Shown: piece after piece, positions 8,358-16,228 of the stretch
Layout: the number at the start of each line of letters is the position of its first letter
Position numbering within the stretch: position 1 is the stretch's first letter
Source of the DNA: Pontixanthobacter sp. CEM42
Lineage (GTDB): Bacteria > Pseudomonadota > Alphaproteobacteria > Sphingomonadales > Sphingomonadaceae
Length of the DNA: 64,000 nt
Assembly (NCBI RefSeq): GCF_017812015.1
Contig: NZ_JADQTN010000002.1
Span: 434,001-498,000, forward strand
Reading direction: 5' to 3'
Position numbers and translations under genes: made by a program
Notes under the pieces: model-generated
Database searches by the model: none
Told to the model about the DNA's origin: nothing
Seen by the model: the letters and a program-made list of their open reading frames with translations, nothing else

Positions 8358-9379
8358 ATAAGACACGTGATCCCCAAGGCGACCCAAGTGATCCGATTCG
8401 CCTGACTGTTCCACCCCGTGCGGCTGACAAGAAGAAGAAACTCGGGCGCGGTCTAGGCGCTCTGATGGGTGAAACGCGTAAGGAAGAGCCGCTGGTCCGC
8501 AGTGAGGGTGGTGTTCGCACGTCGCCCTCGACGTCAACGCCCACAGCGGAGTCAGCAACCGTATCGACCACTGGATCCGGCCTAGCTTCGCTTGCAATTT
8601 CGTCGATTGAGCCCCTTCCGGGCCAACCACGAACAAAATTCGACGAATCGGCGCTGGATGAACTCGCAGCATCGATTGCGGCGCGCGGAGTGATTCAGCC
8701 GATTATTGTTCGCCCGACAACTAAGGGCAAATATCAGCTTGTTGCTGGCGAACGTCGCTGGCGGGCCGCACAAAAAGCGCAATTACATCAAATTCCGGCG
8801 CTCGTCCGCGAATTGGATGAGCGCGAGGTGATGGCGCTCGCGCTTATTGAGAACTTGCAGCGTGAAGACCTCAACCCAATTGAAGAAGCGCGCGCGTATC
8901 AACGCCTTTCCGAGCAGGAGGGTATGACTCAGGCAGAGATTGCGCGGCTCGTCGATAAGTCACGTAGCCACGTAGCCAATATCCAGCGTCTTCTAGCGCT
9001 TCCGAATGATGTTTTGGATCTTGTCGAGGCTGGTGATCTATCGATGGGCCATGCTCGTGCTCTGATTGGTCATGATGAGGCGATCCAGCTCGCAAAAAAG
9101 GCGATCTCGGCGAAACTATCGGTTCGCGAGGTCGAAAAGCTGGTTAAAGGTGCCAATGCGCCTGAGGTCGAAACATCGCGCCGCCAAGCGCGACCATCGC
9201 GCGATCCGGCAAAGGATGCCGATATTGCTGCGGTACAGGGGCATCTTGAGGAGTTTCTGGGGCTACCAGTAACAATCAAGACCGACAGCGATCCACGTTC
9301 GGGGGCAGTCACGATCAAGTATCGGACGCTCGATCAACTCGATCTCATCTGCCAGAGACTAACCGGCGGCGATATTTAG
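8354..9379 (+). CDS. parB: chromosome partitioning protein ParB
   Basis: ParB binds and spreads from parS as a CTP-dependent clamp. The N-terminal KKKLGRGLGALMGE (about 27-40) is the usual ParA-contacting segment. The CTP-binding core includes GERRWRAA (132-139) and ENLQREDLNPIEEA (166-179), followed by a helix-turn-helix (about 191-214, MTQAEIARLV...SHVANIQRLL). A Ser/Thr-rich linker separates the first two parts. The 341-residue length is slightly long. The C-terminal dimerisation domain ends DLICQRLTGGDI. Confidence 0.97.
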   Translation: MNKTRDPQGDPSDPIRLTVPPRAADKKKKLGRGLGALMGETRKEEPLVRSEGGVRTSPSTSTPTAESATVSTTGSGLASLAISSIEPLPGQPRTKFDESALDELAASIAARGVIQPIIVRPTTKGKYQLVAGERRWRAAQKAQLHQIPALVRELDEREVMALALIENLQREDLNPIEEARAYQRLSEQEGMTQAEIARLVDKSRSHVANIQRLLALPNDVLDLVEAGDLSMGHARALIGHDEAIQLAKKAISAKLSVREVEKLVKGANAPEVETSRRQARPSRDPAKDADIAAVQGHLEEFLGLPVTIKTDSDPRSGAVTIKYRTLDQLDLICQRLTGGDI

Positions 9380-9595
9380 TAAGGTACTAGCGTCACCGAT
9401 ATTCAATGAATTCTCTCGCAATCACCGGGCGGGAATACACATGATGGTTAATTTCGTCTAAAAAACTATTGATTTAAGTGACTTAGTTCGGAACCGATTG
9501 TTCAGCCGGTCATTACTCCCCTATCCTAGTCTACCAAACAACTGCTGCATAAGTGCAGCGAAGGAGAGTAAAATCACCGATTGTGACAATAATAC

Positions 9596-9611
9596 TTGTG
9601 ATACATCACAA
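9596..9611. promoter_or_regulatory. inverted repeat just upstream of the first SCPU gene
   Basis: TTGTGATACATCACAA has 7-base arms (TTGTGAT/ATCACAA) around two bases and ends 9 bases before the ATG at 9621. The arms resemble TGTGA/TCACA half-sites of CRP/FNR-family regulators, but the spacing (4 bases between TGTGA and TCACA) is shorter than the usual 6. It could be an operator or an RNA stem that hides the start. A second stem, GCTGCA-TAAG-TGCAGC, lies at 9544-9559. Confidence 0.4.
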
Positions 9612-9620
9612 TATGATCAG

Positions 9621-10088
9621 ATGAGTGCCACTCATTTTCTCTCATATATATCCTCTGCTGCAATAGCTCTATTTGGAGTTCTGGCATCTACGCCAGCCAA
9701 GGCAAAGGATGCGCGTGGCACTATGCTTGCTACGGCTACAGTTTCTGAAGGTTGCCGGGTTTCAGCGACACCATTCACAAAAACTGCAGCTAACAAGCAG
9801 CGTGGTCGAACTAAGGTAAAGATGCAGTGCGGGATACCCACTACATTTGCGATTTCGCTTCGTGGAGCGATCGTTGGGACGAAATCCAAAATTACCCGCA
9901 CCAGCCAGCGCGCTCAGCGTCAGCAACAATCCATTCGTGTCGATCCCAAGGTTGCCTTCGGCAAGCGCGTATATCGAGCAACTGCGGGCAGAGTGGCTAA
10001 ATTCGTCGCCTCAAGCCGCATGAAGAAGTTGATGCCGCAGCACGCCCGGGACGGAAATCGAGAGCTTATCGTAGCCATCGATTTCTGA
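9621..10088 (+). CDS. divergent, highly basic SCPU-domain (spore coat U-like) secreted protein
   Basis: A 155-residue protein with an N-terminal signal peptide (MSATHFLSYI..., cut near AKA/KD, about residue 28). The mature part starts with a recognisable SCPU core: ATATVSEGCRVSATPF with Cys45, and KMQCGIPTTFAISL with Cys70, matching the disulfide pair of its two neighbours. It ends in an alternating hydrophobic strand (ELIVAIDF), as pilin subunits do. By my count the mature chain has about 27 Lys/Arg against 6 Asp/Glu, unlike the neighbouring subunits. The ATG at 9621 is chosen because it begins the signal peptide; no strong ribosome site precedes it. The gene may be a specialised subunit or a decaying copy. 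Confidence 0.68.
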   Translation: MSATHFLSYISSAAIALFGVLASTPAKAKDARGTMLATATVSEGCRVSATPFTKTAANKQRGRTKVKMQCGIPTTFAISLRGAIVGTKSKITRTSQRAQRQQQSIRVDPKVAFGKRVYRATAGRVAKFVASSRMKKLMPQHARDGNRELIVAIDF

Positions 10089-10165
10089 AGCAGAAGGCCG
10101 CCCGCTGATGCTAAGCAAACTTTGTTAACGGATATGATTGTATTGGGTGGTCTGAATATACGGCC

Positions 10166-10672
10166 ATGCTTATACGATTCGCCTCTATCCGATTGATAAC
10201 AATCGGCTTTGCCAGCTTTTCAGCTGCGGCTCCCGCATGGGCGCAGCCTGTGACTGAGCCGATGGATGTCGAAGCAACGGTGGTTGCTGGTTGTCAGGTT
10301 TCGGCAACTACGATGAACTTTGGTAGCCTGTTTGGGCTGACAGGTCGCCCGACAACGACTTCAACAATCTCGCTGCTGTGCACTCCCAACACCGATTACG
10401 AAATTTCGATCGACGCTGGTTTGCATCCCGCAGGAACACGTCGCCGGCGGATGTATAATCCGAGCACCAACCGCTACATGCGCTACAATATCTACCGCAA
10501 CGCCAATTTTACCGGGCAGTGGGACACACGGAATAACCGTAAAGTGTCAGGCAATTCGGGCGCGACAGGTGTTGCCAGTCACACTGCCTATGGCCAGATT
10601 CGCAATCTGGCCCCTGCCAATGCCGGCGCAGGCGTGTTTGCGGACACTGTGACTGTCACGATCGAATTCTAG
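10166..10672 (+). CDS. SCPU-domain (Csu-type) pilus subunit
   Basis: A 168-residue secreted protein with a signal peptide ending at AWA/QP (about residue 26) and one spore-coat-U domain. The core shows VEATVVAGCQVSATTMNFGSL (Cys43) and TISLLCTPNTDYEISI (Cys72), the conserved disulfide pair, and ends VTVTIEF, the donor/closing strand typical of chaperone-usher subunits. A basic loop (GTRRRRMYNPSTNRYMRYN) is unusual. It may be a minor subunit or the tip protein, but it has only one domain whereas Csu tip adhesins have two. Confidence 0.82.
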   Translation: MLIRFASIRLITIGFASFSAAAPAWAQPVTEPMDVEATVVAGCQVSATTMNFGSLFGLTGRPTTTSTISLLCTPNTDYEISIDAGLHPAGTRRRRMYNPSTNRYMRYNIYRNANFTGQWDTRNNRKVSGNSGATGVASHTAYGQIRNLAPANAGAGVFADTVTVTIEF

Positions 10673-10739
10673 TCTCGCTAGACATCGCTGCGCATCAATT
10701 TCTCGTTGCCGCAAGAAAATTTCCGTACCGCGCATCATT

Positions 10740-10828
10740 CAAAATTAACCGTCAAAACGATGCATTTCTGCGCGCCGCAGTAGCTGTCTCTCGCCGGGTA
10801 ATCCGTAAATCTTACCAAAATTAACCGT
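10740..10828. repeat. direct repeat of CAAAATTAACCGT upstream of the major pilin
   Basis: The 13-mer CAAAATTAACCGT occurs at 10740-10752 and again at 10816-10828, 76 bases apart, in the 218-base gap before the third SCPU gene. A related AATTAACC lies at 10864-10871. TTAACC matches the half-site of the alphaproteobacterial regulator CtrA, but no full TTAA-N7-TTAA site is visible. The repeats are therefore candidate regulator sites only. Confidence 0.45.
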
Positions 10829-10890
10829 TTCTATACGCCTCCTACGTATTGCTCCTGATGCCTAATTAACCAGGGCTAGGAGACTATATA

Positions 10891-11379
10891 ATGCGTAAAC
10901 TAATCATGCTGACAGCCGGTGCTGTCGCTCTTTCGGCGTCGCCAGCTTTCGCTCAAGATTCTGATGACATGCTTGTCACTGCAACTGTCGTTGACAGCTG
11001 CACAGTAACCGCTTCGCCAATGGCGTTCGGTACTTTGACCACTCTCGGTACTGCAAACATTGATTCGTCGGCTACGATCGCTCTCGCGTGTACGCCAGAC
11101 GCTGCATACGATGTATCGCTTGACCTCGGCCTGAACGCCGGTGTTGGCACGCAGCGCGAGCTCGTAAACGGCGCTGATACTACACAGCGTATCCCATATA
11201 ACCTCTTCCAAGACGCTGCGCGCAGCACTGCTTGGGGCACTGGCGCAGGTAACACTGTTGCCGGCACCGCAACTGGCGGCGTTGCTACGCTGACTGCTTA
11301 CGGTCGTATCCCAGCGTCTGCATCAGCTGTAACAGCTGGCAGCTACTCGGACAGCGTAACGGTCACCGTTACTTTCTAA
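10891..11379 (+). CDS. SCPU-domain pilus subunit, probable major pilin
   Basis: A 162-residue secreted protein. The signal peptide ends near AFA/QD (residue 21). The single SCPU domain has the usual elements: ATVVDSCTVTASPMAFGTL (Cys37), IALACTPDAAYDVSL (Cys67), a middle with RIPYNLFQDAARSTAWG and TAYGRIP, and the closing strand DSVTVTVTF. It is the closest of the three to CsuA/B-type major subunits. It has a good AGGAG ribosome site (GCTAGGAGACTATATA-ATG) and the longest upstream region in the locus, which fits the most highly expressed subunit. The chaperone gene follows after 13 bases. Confidence 0.87.
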   Translation: MRKLIMLTAGAVALSASPAFAQDSDDMLVTATVVDSCTVTASPMAFGTLTTLGTANIDSSATIALACTPDAAYDVSLDLGLNAGVGTQRELVNGADTTQRIPYNLFQDAARSTAWGTGAGNTVAGTATGGVATLTAYGRIPASASAVTAGSYSDSVTVTVTF

Positions 11380-11392
11380 TCGAGTAGAATAG

Positions 11393-12148
11393 ATGACGAA
11401 CGGTGCCATGAAACTTTGTGCAGGCGTAGCTCTGCCGCTGGCAATGCTGCTTTCGAGCGGCGCTGCCACAGCGCAGGACGAAGCCCCTGTTCCAGACGAT
11501 GTTCTGGCGCGTGGAGCAAATGTTTCATTGGCACCGCTTCGCATCGAATTGGATGGAAACCAGCGCGCAGAAACGCTGCGGGTTTACAATCCATCGGGCC
11601 GCGCAATCGGCGTGCAAGTCCGCGCATTCGGGTGGAAGCAAGAGGCGGGTAAAGACGTCTATTTTGCATCCAACGATGTTATGATCTCACCCTCGATCAT
11701 CACGATTGAGCCAGGTGACACCCAGATTTTTCGAGTACTTCGCCGAGACAAGCCTGCTGAAGGCGAGCGCCGCTACCGCGTTGCCGTCGATCAGCTGCCG
11801 GATCCCGAATTGCTCCGCGGCGGTGAGGCACAGGCCCGCATCCGCTTCACAATTCCGATGTTCATTGATCGTGCAACCGCGAAACCGGCCAGTGTGGCAT
11901 GGTCAATCGGGAGCGACGGTTTGACCGCGACAAATTCCGGTGAGCAAACAGCTCGTATGGTTAATTTGAGCCTAAAAAATGCTCAAGGACAGCCAATTCC
12001 GGTCGAAACCGGCGGTCTCAACTACATTCAAGGCGGAAGCACGCTCAAATGGGCGATGCCCGGCGGCTGCCCTACCGGCCCGATCCGCGTAAGCGCATCG
12101 ATCGACGGCGAAAATGTCGATGTCCAGGCGCAAAACACCTGCGGGTAA
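11393..12148 (+). CDS. periplasmic pilus chaperone (PapD/CsuC-like)
   Basis: A 251-residue PapD-like chaperone that would stabilise SCPU subunits by donor-strand complementation. It has a signal peptide (MKLCAGVALPLAMLLSSG, ending ATAQ), then an immunoglobulin-like domain with VSLAPLRIELDGNQRAETLRVYNPS, ISPSIITIEPGDTQIFRVLRR and YRVAVDQLP, which are the family's subunit-binding strands. The second domain ends VRVSASIDGENVDV-like. An alternative ATG at 11408 starts directly at the signal peptide. Its 3' end overlaps the usher start by 35 bases, so chaperone and usher are translated as a coupled pair. Confidence 0.9.
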   Translation: MTNGAMKLCAGVALPLAMLLSSGAATAQDEAPVPDDVLARGANVSLAPLRIELDGNQRAETLRVYNPSGRAIGVQVRAFGWKQEAGKDVYFASNDVMISPSIITIEPGDTQIFRVLRRDKPAEGERRYRVAVDQLPDPELLRGGEAQARIRFTIPMFIDRATAKPASVAWSIGSDGLTATNSGEQTARMVNLSLKNAQGQPIPVETGGLNYIQGGSTLKWAMPGGCPTGPIRVSASIDGENVDVQAQNTCG

Positions 12149-14549
12149 AACCTTACTCGCTCTGCCGTTTGCGTTTGCAGCGCTAATATCAGGGCAGAAC
12201 CCTGCCTTGGCGCAGGCCGCGGACCCGTTCGCTCTTCCGACAGATGTTTCTATTGATGATGCCCGCGAAAGCGAGGCAGATGGCCCCGGGCTGAGCGCAA
12301 TTCAGGTCGATGGGCGCTCGCTCGTCCGGATGGTCGACCTTGCATGGATCGACGGTGAGTTGGCGATTGATGCCGACTCTGCCGAAATGGCGAGTCTGCC
12401 TTTCGATCCCGGTACGACCGGCTTTATCAAGATCAAAGACCTCAATATTGCGGATTGGTCGTTCGACAAGCTTAGCCAGCGGCTGAGTATCACCAAGCTC
12501 CGCGATGGCGATGGCGCAAATGATGTGAATTTCGCGCGCTATACCGGAGGAACCGGTGAGCGCGCGCCGCTACCGGCGCTCTTGGTTGACTATAACCTTA
12601 CCGCGACAGCATCGAGCTCGGACGCAACTGGCGCAGGCGTAGTTGCGCCGCGCTTTGTTTATGGCAATTTTCAGGCCGAAGGTGCGGTACAGTTCCTGAC
12701 CAATCCAGCCCCTGACCGCTCTGCGATACGCCGGCTTGATACACGGGTAACTTTCGCGATGCCCGAAAAAGGGCTGATTGTCCGCGCAGGCGATACGATT
12801 ACTGCAGGCTCGCAAAGCCAGCGGCCGCTCAGGATTGGCGGTTTGCAAGTTGGAACCGATTTTGCCCTTAGGCCGGATCTGGTGACAAGTCCGTTACCGG
12901 CCTTCGAAGGTAATGTTGCGGTTCCAACCGGATTGGACCTGATCGTCAATGATCGCCGCTTCACCGGTGCCGATATCGAGGCTGGTAAGTTCCAGGTTAG
13001 AAACATCCCGATCAGCCCCGGGCGGGGCGAGGTTTCGGTCATTGTCCGAGACGAATTAGGGCGAGAGGTCGTACAGACCGCCCGAATATACGTCTCGAGA
13101 GAGTTGCTGGCCCCCGGATTATGGGAGGGGGCTGCCAACATAGGCTATGTCCGACGAAGGTTTGGACAAGTCAGCAATGATTATCGTGACCTAACCAGCA
13201 CGTTCTTCCTGAGGAGAGGCTTTTCAAAAAGTCTCTCCTTCGGTGTTTCTGGAGAAGTAGGAATTGGAATCCGAAACTTCGGCGCCCAGGCAGAAATGAC
13301 TTTATTTGACCGTGCTTTGGCCTTTTCCGAGGTGCGCTATTCCAAAACTGTCGAAAACAGCGGGTTTTTGATACGTGGCGGGGTAGAATCTGCTGGCCGC
13401 GGGTTCTCGGTCAGAGCGGAGGCGATCGTTCCGTCCTCGGGGTATCGCGATTTGGCTTCCCAAGCGGGTGATCCACTGCCCGCGAAGCAGTTTAACGCCT
13501 CAATCAACTTCGATTTACGCGATCATTTGCGATTACAGATGACCGCTAGCCGGCAAAGGCGTCAATTTGACCCCCGTTTCCCGCGCCAAGTGCGAAAACT
13601 GGACATTTTCCGCGTAAGCGGGCGTGCCAAGCTGAACGATCGCATCGATCTCTATGCGGACGTGTCCTATCGTACGGGCGATCAGTCGAATTTGTCTGCA
13701 ATGCTCGGGGTAAACATCCAATTGGGCCGGAAGCGGACCGCACAGGCCTCTATAAGCCGCAGTGGAGGCTTCAACAGCGCTCAGGCTACATTCTTCCGCC
13801 CTGACGTGGTTGCGGGCGATGTGGGCTATATGATCGAAGGTCTGGCTGCTGAGCGGCCCCGTGTGGCCGGTCGCCTGGCGTGGCGCAGTCGCTATACGCG
13901 CCTTGAAGGTCAGGCAGAGTATAATGCGGGCGCATTTGCCGCGCGGGCCAATGCCCGAGGAACGCTGATCTTTGCTGGTAGCACGCTTTATGCCCGCAAC
14001 CAGACGGGCGGCTCCTATGCGCTGGTCCAAACCGGCAAGGTCGGCGGTATCACTGTTACACGGGAGAACCGCGAGGCGGGTGTGACCGACTCCAAAGGCC
14101 GCTTACTGGTGGAAGATCTCACGCCGCTCGTTCCTGTGCAGTTCGATCTTGATCCCGACAAGTTGCCGTTCGACGCCGTTGCGCGCTCGACCTATCGCCG
14201 CGTGGTTGTGTCACGCGGTGCGGTTGCCTCGGTGAAGCTGGATGTCGATGCCTATCGCTCGCAGCTTATCAAACTGACCGATCCTGCAGGCAAACCGCTG
14301 CCGGTTGGTTCACAGCTCGTCGCGGAACCCTCTGGCACGCCGTATAGCGTTGCGTTCGACGGGTTGATCGACTTCAATGCTCTGTCCGGAGACGAGAGCC
14401 TGACGCTTCAGCAGCGTGGCGGTGGTTCGTGCATTATCCGTCTACCCGACATCGGCGAGGACAATTTCGACATTCCGGAAGCGAGGGCGGATTGTGTGGC
14501 GCTCAACATCGCCACCGCTACTCCGCAATCAATAGGAGACAGCCCCTAA
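12114..14549 (+). CDS. outer-membrane usher of a Csu-type pilus
   Basis: An 811-residue usher that would form the secretion and assembly pore for the SCPU pilus in the outer membrane. After a signal peptide (KTLLALPFAFAALISGQ, ending ALAQ) comes the N-terminal chaperone-binding domain, then a long beta-barrel region (for example YVRRRFGQVSNDYRDLTSTFFLRRGF). The plug and C-terminal domains show VPTGLDLIVNDRRFTGADIEAG and KLTDPAGKPLPVGSQL. The gene begins within the chaperone gene. It is the last gene of the locus: a hairpin terminator overlaps its stop codon, and no two-domain adhesin gene follows. Confidence 0.92.
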   Translation: MSMSRRKTPAGKTLLALPFAFAALISGQNPALAQAADPFALPTDVSIDDARESEADGPGLSAIQVDGRSLVRMVDLAWIDGELAIDADSAEMASLPFDPGTTGFIKIKDLNIADWSFDKLSQRLSITKLRDGDGANDVNFARYTGGTGERAPLPALLVDYNLTATASSSDATGAGVVAPRFVYGNFQAEGAVQFLTNPAPDRSAIRRLDTRVTFAMPEKGLIVRAGDTITAGSQSQRPLRIGGLQVGTDFALRPDLVTSPLPAFEGNVAVPTGLDLIVNDRRFTGADIEAGKFQVRNIPISPGRGEVSVIVRDELGREVVQTARIYVSRELLAPGLWEGAANIGYVRRRFGQVSNDYRDLTSTFFLRRGFSKSLSFGVSGEVGIGIRNFGAQAEMTLFDRALAFSEVRYSKTVENSGFLIRGGVESAGRGFSVRAEAIVPSSGYRDLASQAGDPLPAKQFNASINFDLRDHLRLQMTASRQRRQFDPRFPRQVRKLDIFRVSGRAKLNDRIDLYADVSYRTGDQSNLSAMLGVNIQLGRKRTAQASISRSGGFNSAQATFFRPDVVAGDVGYMIEGLAAERPRVAGRLAWRSRYTRLEGQAEYNAGAFAARANARGTLIFAGSTLYARNQTGGSYALVQTGKVGGITVTRENREAGVTDSKGRLLVEDLTPLVPVQFDLDPDKLPFDAVARSTYRRVVVSRGAVASVKLDVDAYRSQLIKLTDPAGKPLPVGSQLVAEPSGTPYSVAFDGLIDFNALSGDESLTLQQRGGGSCIIRLPDIGEDNFDIPEARADCVALNIATATPQSIGDSP

Positions 14550-14572
14550 AAAGTCGCGCGGCGCAACTTTTT
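14548..14572. terminator. hairpin terminator, probably bidirectional
   Basis: Arms AAAAAGTCGCGC and GCGCAACTTTTT pair over 12 bases with one G-T wobble, giving a GC-rich stem flanked by A-run and T-run. It overlaps the usher stop codon and lies 28 bases from the end of the convergent gene, so it can end transcription from both sides. Confidence 0.8.
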
Positions 14573-14599
14573 AGAAACTATCTAACCCATTGAATTAAT

Positions 14600-15553
14600 T
14601 CAATTTCCCTTGGAGTACTTCACAGGCTTGGGCTGCTTGACATAGCGCTTGACCGGCTTGGGTGCCGGAGACGCTTTGATCACGCGTTTGCGTGCCGGTA
14701 CCTTTTCGTAGGTTACGATTTCTTCTTCGTAATATTCATATGTGACATATTCTTTGGTCACGGCGCGCTGCGGCACTTGAACCCAAACCGGGACCAGCAT
14801 CATCGGACGCGCATGGTAGGCGTAACCATAGTGCTGATAGCCATATCCGTGGTGGCCGCCGGAATACCTGGCGAGCCAATCTTCACAATATGCGTAGGCA
14901 TCGCCGTTCTTGCGGCTGTTCTTGCCGTCGACCGCGCTGCCCACTGCCAGGCCTGCAAGACCGCCGACGCCAGCGCCGATTAAAGTGCCAGCCAGACGGT
15001 CACCGCGGCCAGCGACGCGATTGCCGATCAATCCGCCAGCGGCTGCGCCGACCAGTCCGCCAATCACCTTACCATTACTGTCTCTGCGGCCATGACGCCC
15101 GCTAACCCGGCTTACGCACTCGTCCATCCACGCTGCCCGATCAAATTGAGGCTGCTGATGATGGGGGGGATAAGCAGATGCCTGATGCGGTGCATAGCTT
15201 GGCACAGCATGACGCGGTGGGTGATACTGTGGTGCCGGAGCCGGGTGCGGTGCCGTTTCATAGTCATATTCGACATCGTAATCTGCGCCTGCATGATCCT
15301 TCACGTAGCGTTGTTCTTTTACGTACCGAACGGGCTGCTTATAATTCGTGCGCGCTGGCAGCGGCTGAACCACAGCTTCCTGACGATATGTGATTGGGGC
15401 GGGCTGCGGAACAGCAGGTGGTGCAGGCTGAGCATATTCGTAGCCGCGTTCCTCATAGGTCATCTCCGGATCGCCATTCTGTGCGAGCGCAGGTGTCGCG
15501 ATGATGAGCGCGCCCAAGGCTGCTCCGGTCGAGATGAAAAGACGGGTGGTCAT
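14600..15553 (-). CDS. secreted glycine-zipper (2TM) envelope protein
   Basis: A 317-residue protein with a signal peptide (ALGALIIATPALA/QN). A Pro/His/Tyr/Gln-rich low-complexity stretch covers about residues 30-140. A glycine-zipper segment follows: GGLVGAAAGGLIGN and GTLIGAGVGGLAGLAVGSAVDG, flanked by Cys residues (MDECVSR, AYCEDW). The C-terminus is rich in Tyr/Glu, then Lys/Pro (KPVKRYVKQPKPVKYSKGN). Glycine-zipper 2TM proteins insert in the outer membrane or periplasm; the function of this one is unknown. AGGGGA lies before the ATG. No operon partner is evident. Confidence 0.8.
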   Translation of the reverse strand: MTTRLFISTGAALGALIIATPALAQNGDPEMTYEERGYEYAQPAPPAVPQPAPITYRQEAVVQPLPARTNYKQPVRYVKEQRYVKDHAGADYDVEYDYETAPHPAPAPQYHPPRHAVPSYAPHQASAYPPHHQQPQFDRAAWMDECVSRVSGRHGRRDSNGKVIGGLVGAAAGGLIGNRVAGRGDRLAGTLIGAGVGGLAGLAVGSAVDGKNSRKNGDAYAYCEDWLARYSGGHHGYGYQHYGYAYHARPMMLVPVWVQVPQRAVTKEYVTYEYYEEEIVTYEKVPARKRVIKASPAPKPVKRYVKQPKPVKYSKGN

Positions 15554-15684
15554 GCTATTCCCCTTAAGTAATCACGCAAATCAATGCCGGCCGAATCTCG
15601 GCGTTAAGGGAAAACTTACCATTACATCCGTGTGTTACCCAAGCGTGCGCATCGCGCTGTCCCGTTTCGGGTCGGTTCGGGGCG

Positions 15685-16176
15685 TTAGATCTTACTTTCG
15701 AGGATTTCAGCGAGTGCCCCTACGCCCGCAGCATCCTCTGCATCGAACCGCGAGAGGTTGGGGCTGTCCAGATCGATCACCGCGCAGACCACGCCATCGC
15801 GCATGACGGGAACGACCAGCTCTGACTGACTGGCCGAATCGCAGGCAATGTGACCGGGGAAGGCATGAACATCCCCGACCAGTTGGGTTTTGCCTTCGGC
15901 AGCGGCGGTACCGCACACGCCGGCACCCATTGCGATTCGGATGCAGGCGGGGCGCCCCACGAACGGACCAAGTACAAGCTCGCCGTCAATCACACGATAG
16001 AATCCCGCCCAGTTCAGATCGGGAATGAATTCCCACATCAGCGCCGTGACATTGGCCATATTGGCAACGCCATCTGGCTCGTCGGCAATCAATGCTGCTG
16101 CGGCACCCACTAATTGGCGATAGCGCTCGGCTTTAGGCAAATCTGGATCTGGTGCAAAATCAAACATCACTTCCAT
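15685..16176 (-). CDS. msrC: GAF-domain free-methionine-R-sulfoxide reductase
   Basis: A 163-residue GAF-fold enzyme that reduces free L-methionine-R-sulfoxide. The three catalytic-site cysteines are present: Cys78 (RPACIRIAMG), Cys88 (GVCGTA) and Cys112 (GHIACDSAS). They have the same spacing (10 and 24 residues) as I recall for the E. coli enzyme. SELVVPV and AVIDLDSP complete the family pattern. It is a cytosolic repair enzyme for oxidised methionine. It is transcribed divergently from the sugar dehydrogenase next to it. Confidence 0.9.
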   Translation of the reverse strand: MEVMFDFAPDPDLPKAERYRQLVGAAAALIADEPDGVANMANVTALMWEFIPDLNWAGFYRVIDGELVLGPFVGRPACIRIAMGAGVCGTAAAEGKTQLVGDVHAFPGHIACDSASQSELVVPVMRDGVVCAVIDLDSPNLSRFDAEDAAGVGALAEILESKI

Positions 16177-16228
16177 CTAAGGCGATGCGCCATTGCCGCA
16201 AGCCCTGACTGTGCCTATTCAAAGGCGC

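Noticed and set aside
9498-9620. An in-frame upstream extension of the first SCPU gene, beginning before the signal peptide.
   Set aside because: The added 41 residues (Cys/Ser/Asn-rich) do not look like protein, and they would bury the signal peptide. The ATG at 9621 starts the signal peptide directly.
9380-14575. The pilus locus considered as a recently acquired island.
   Set aside because: There are no integrase, tRNA or flanking repeats, and apart from AT-richer gaps the coding bases look like those of the neighbours.
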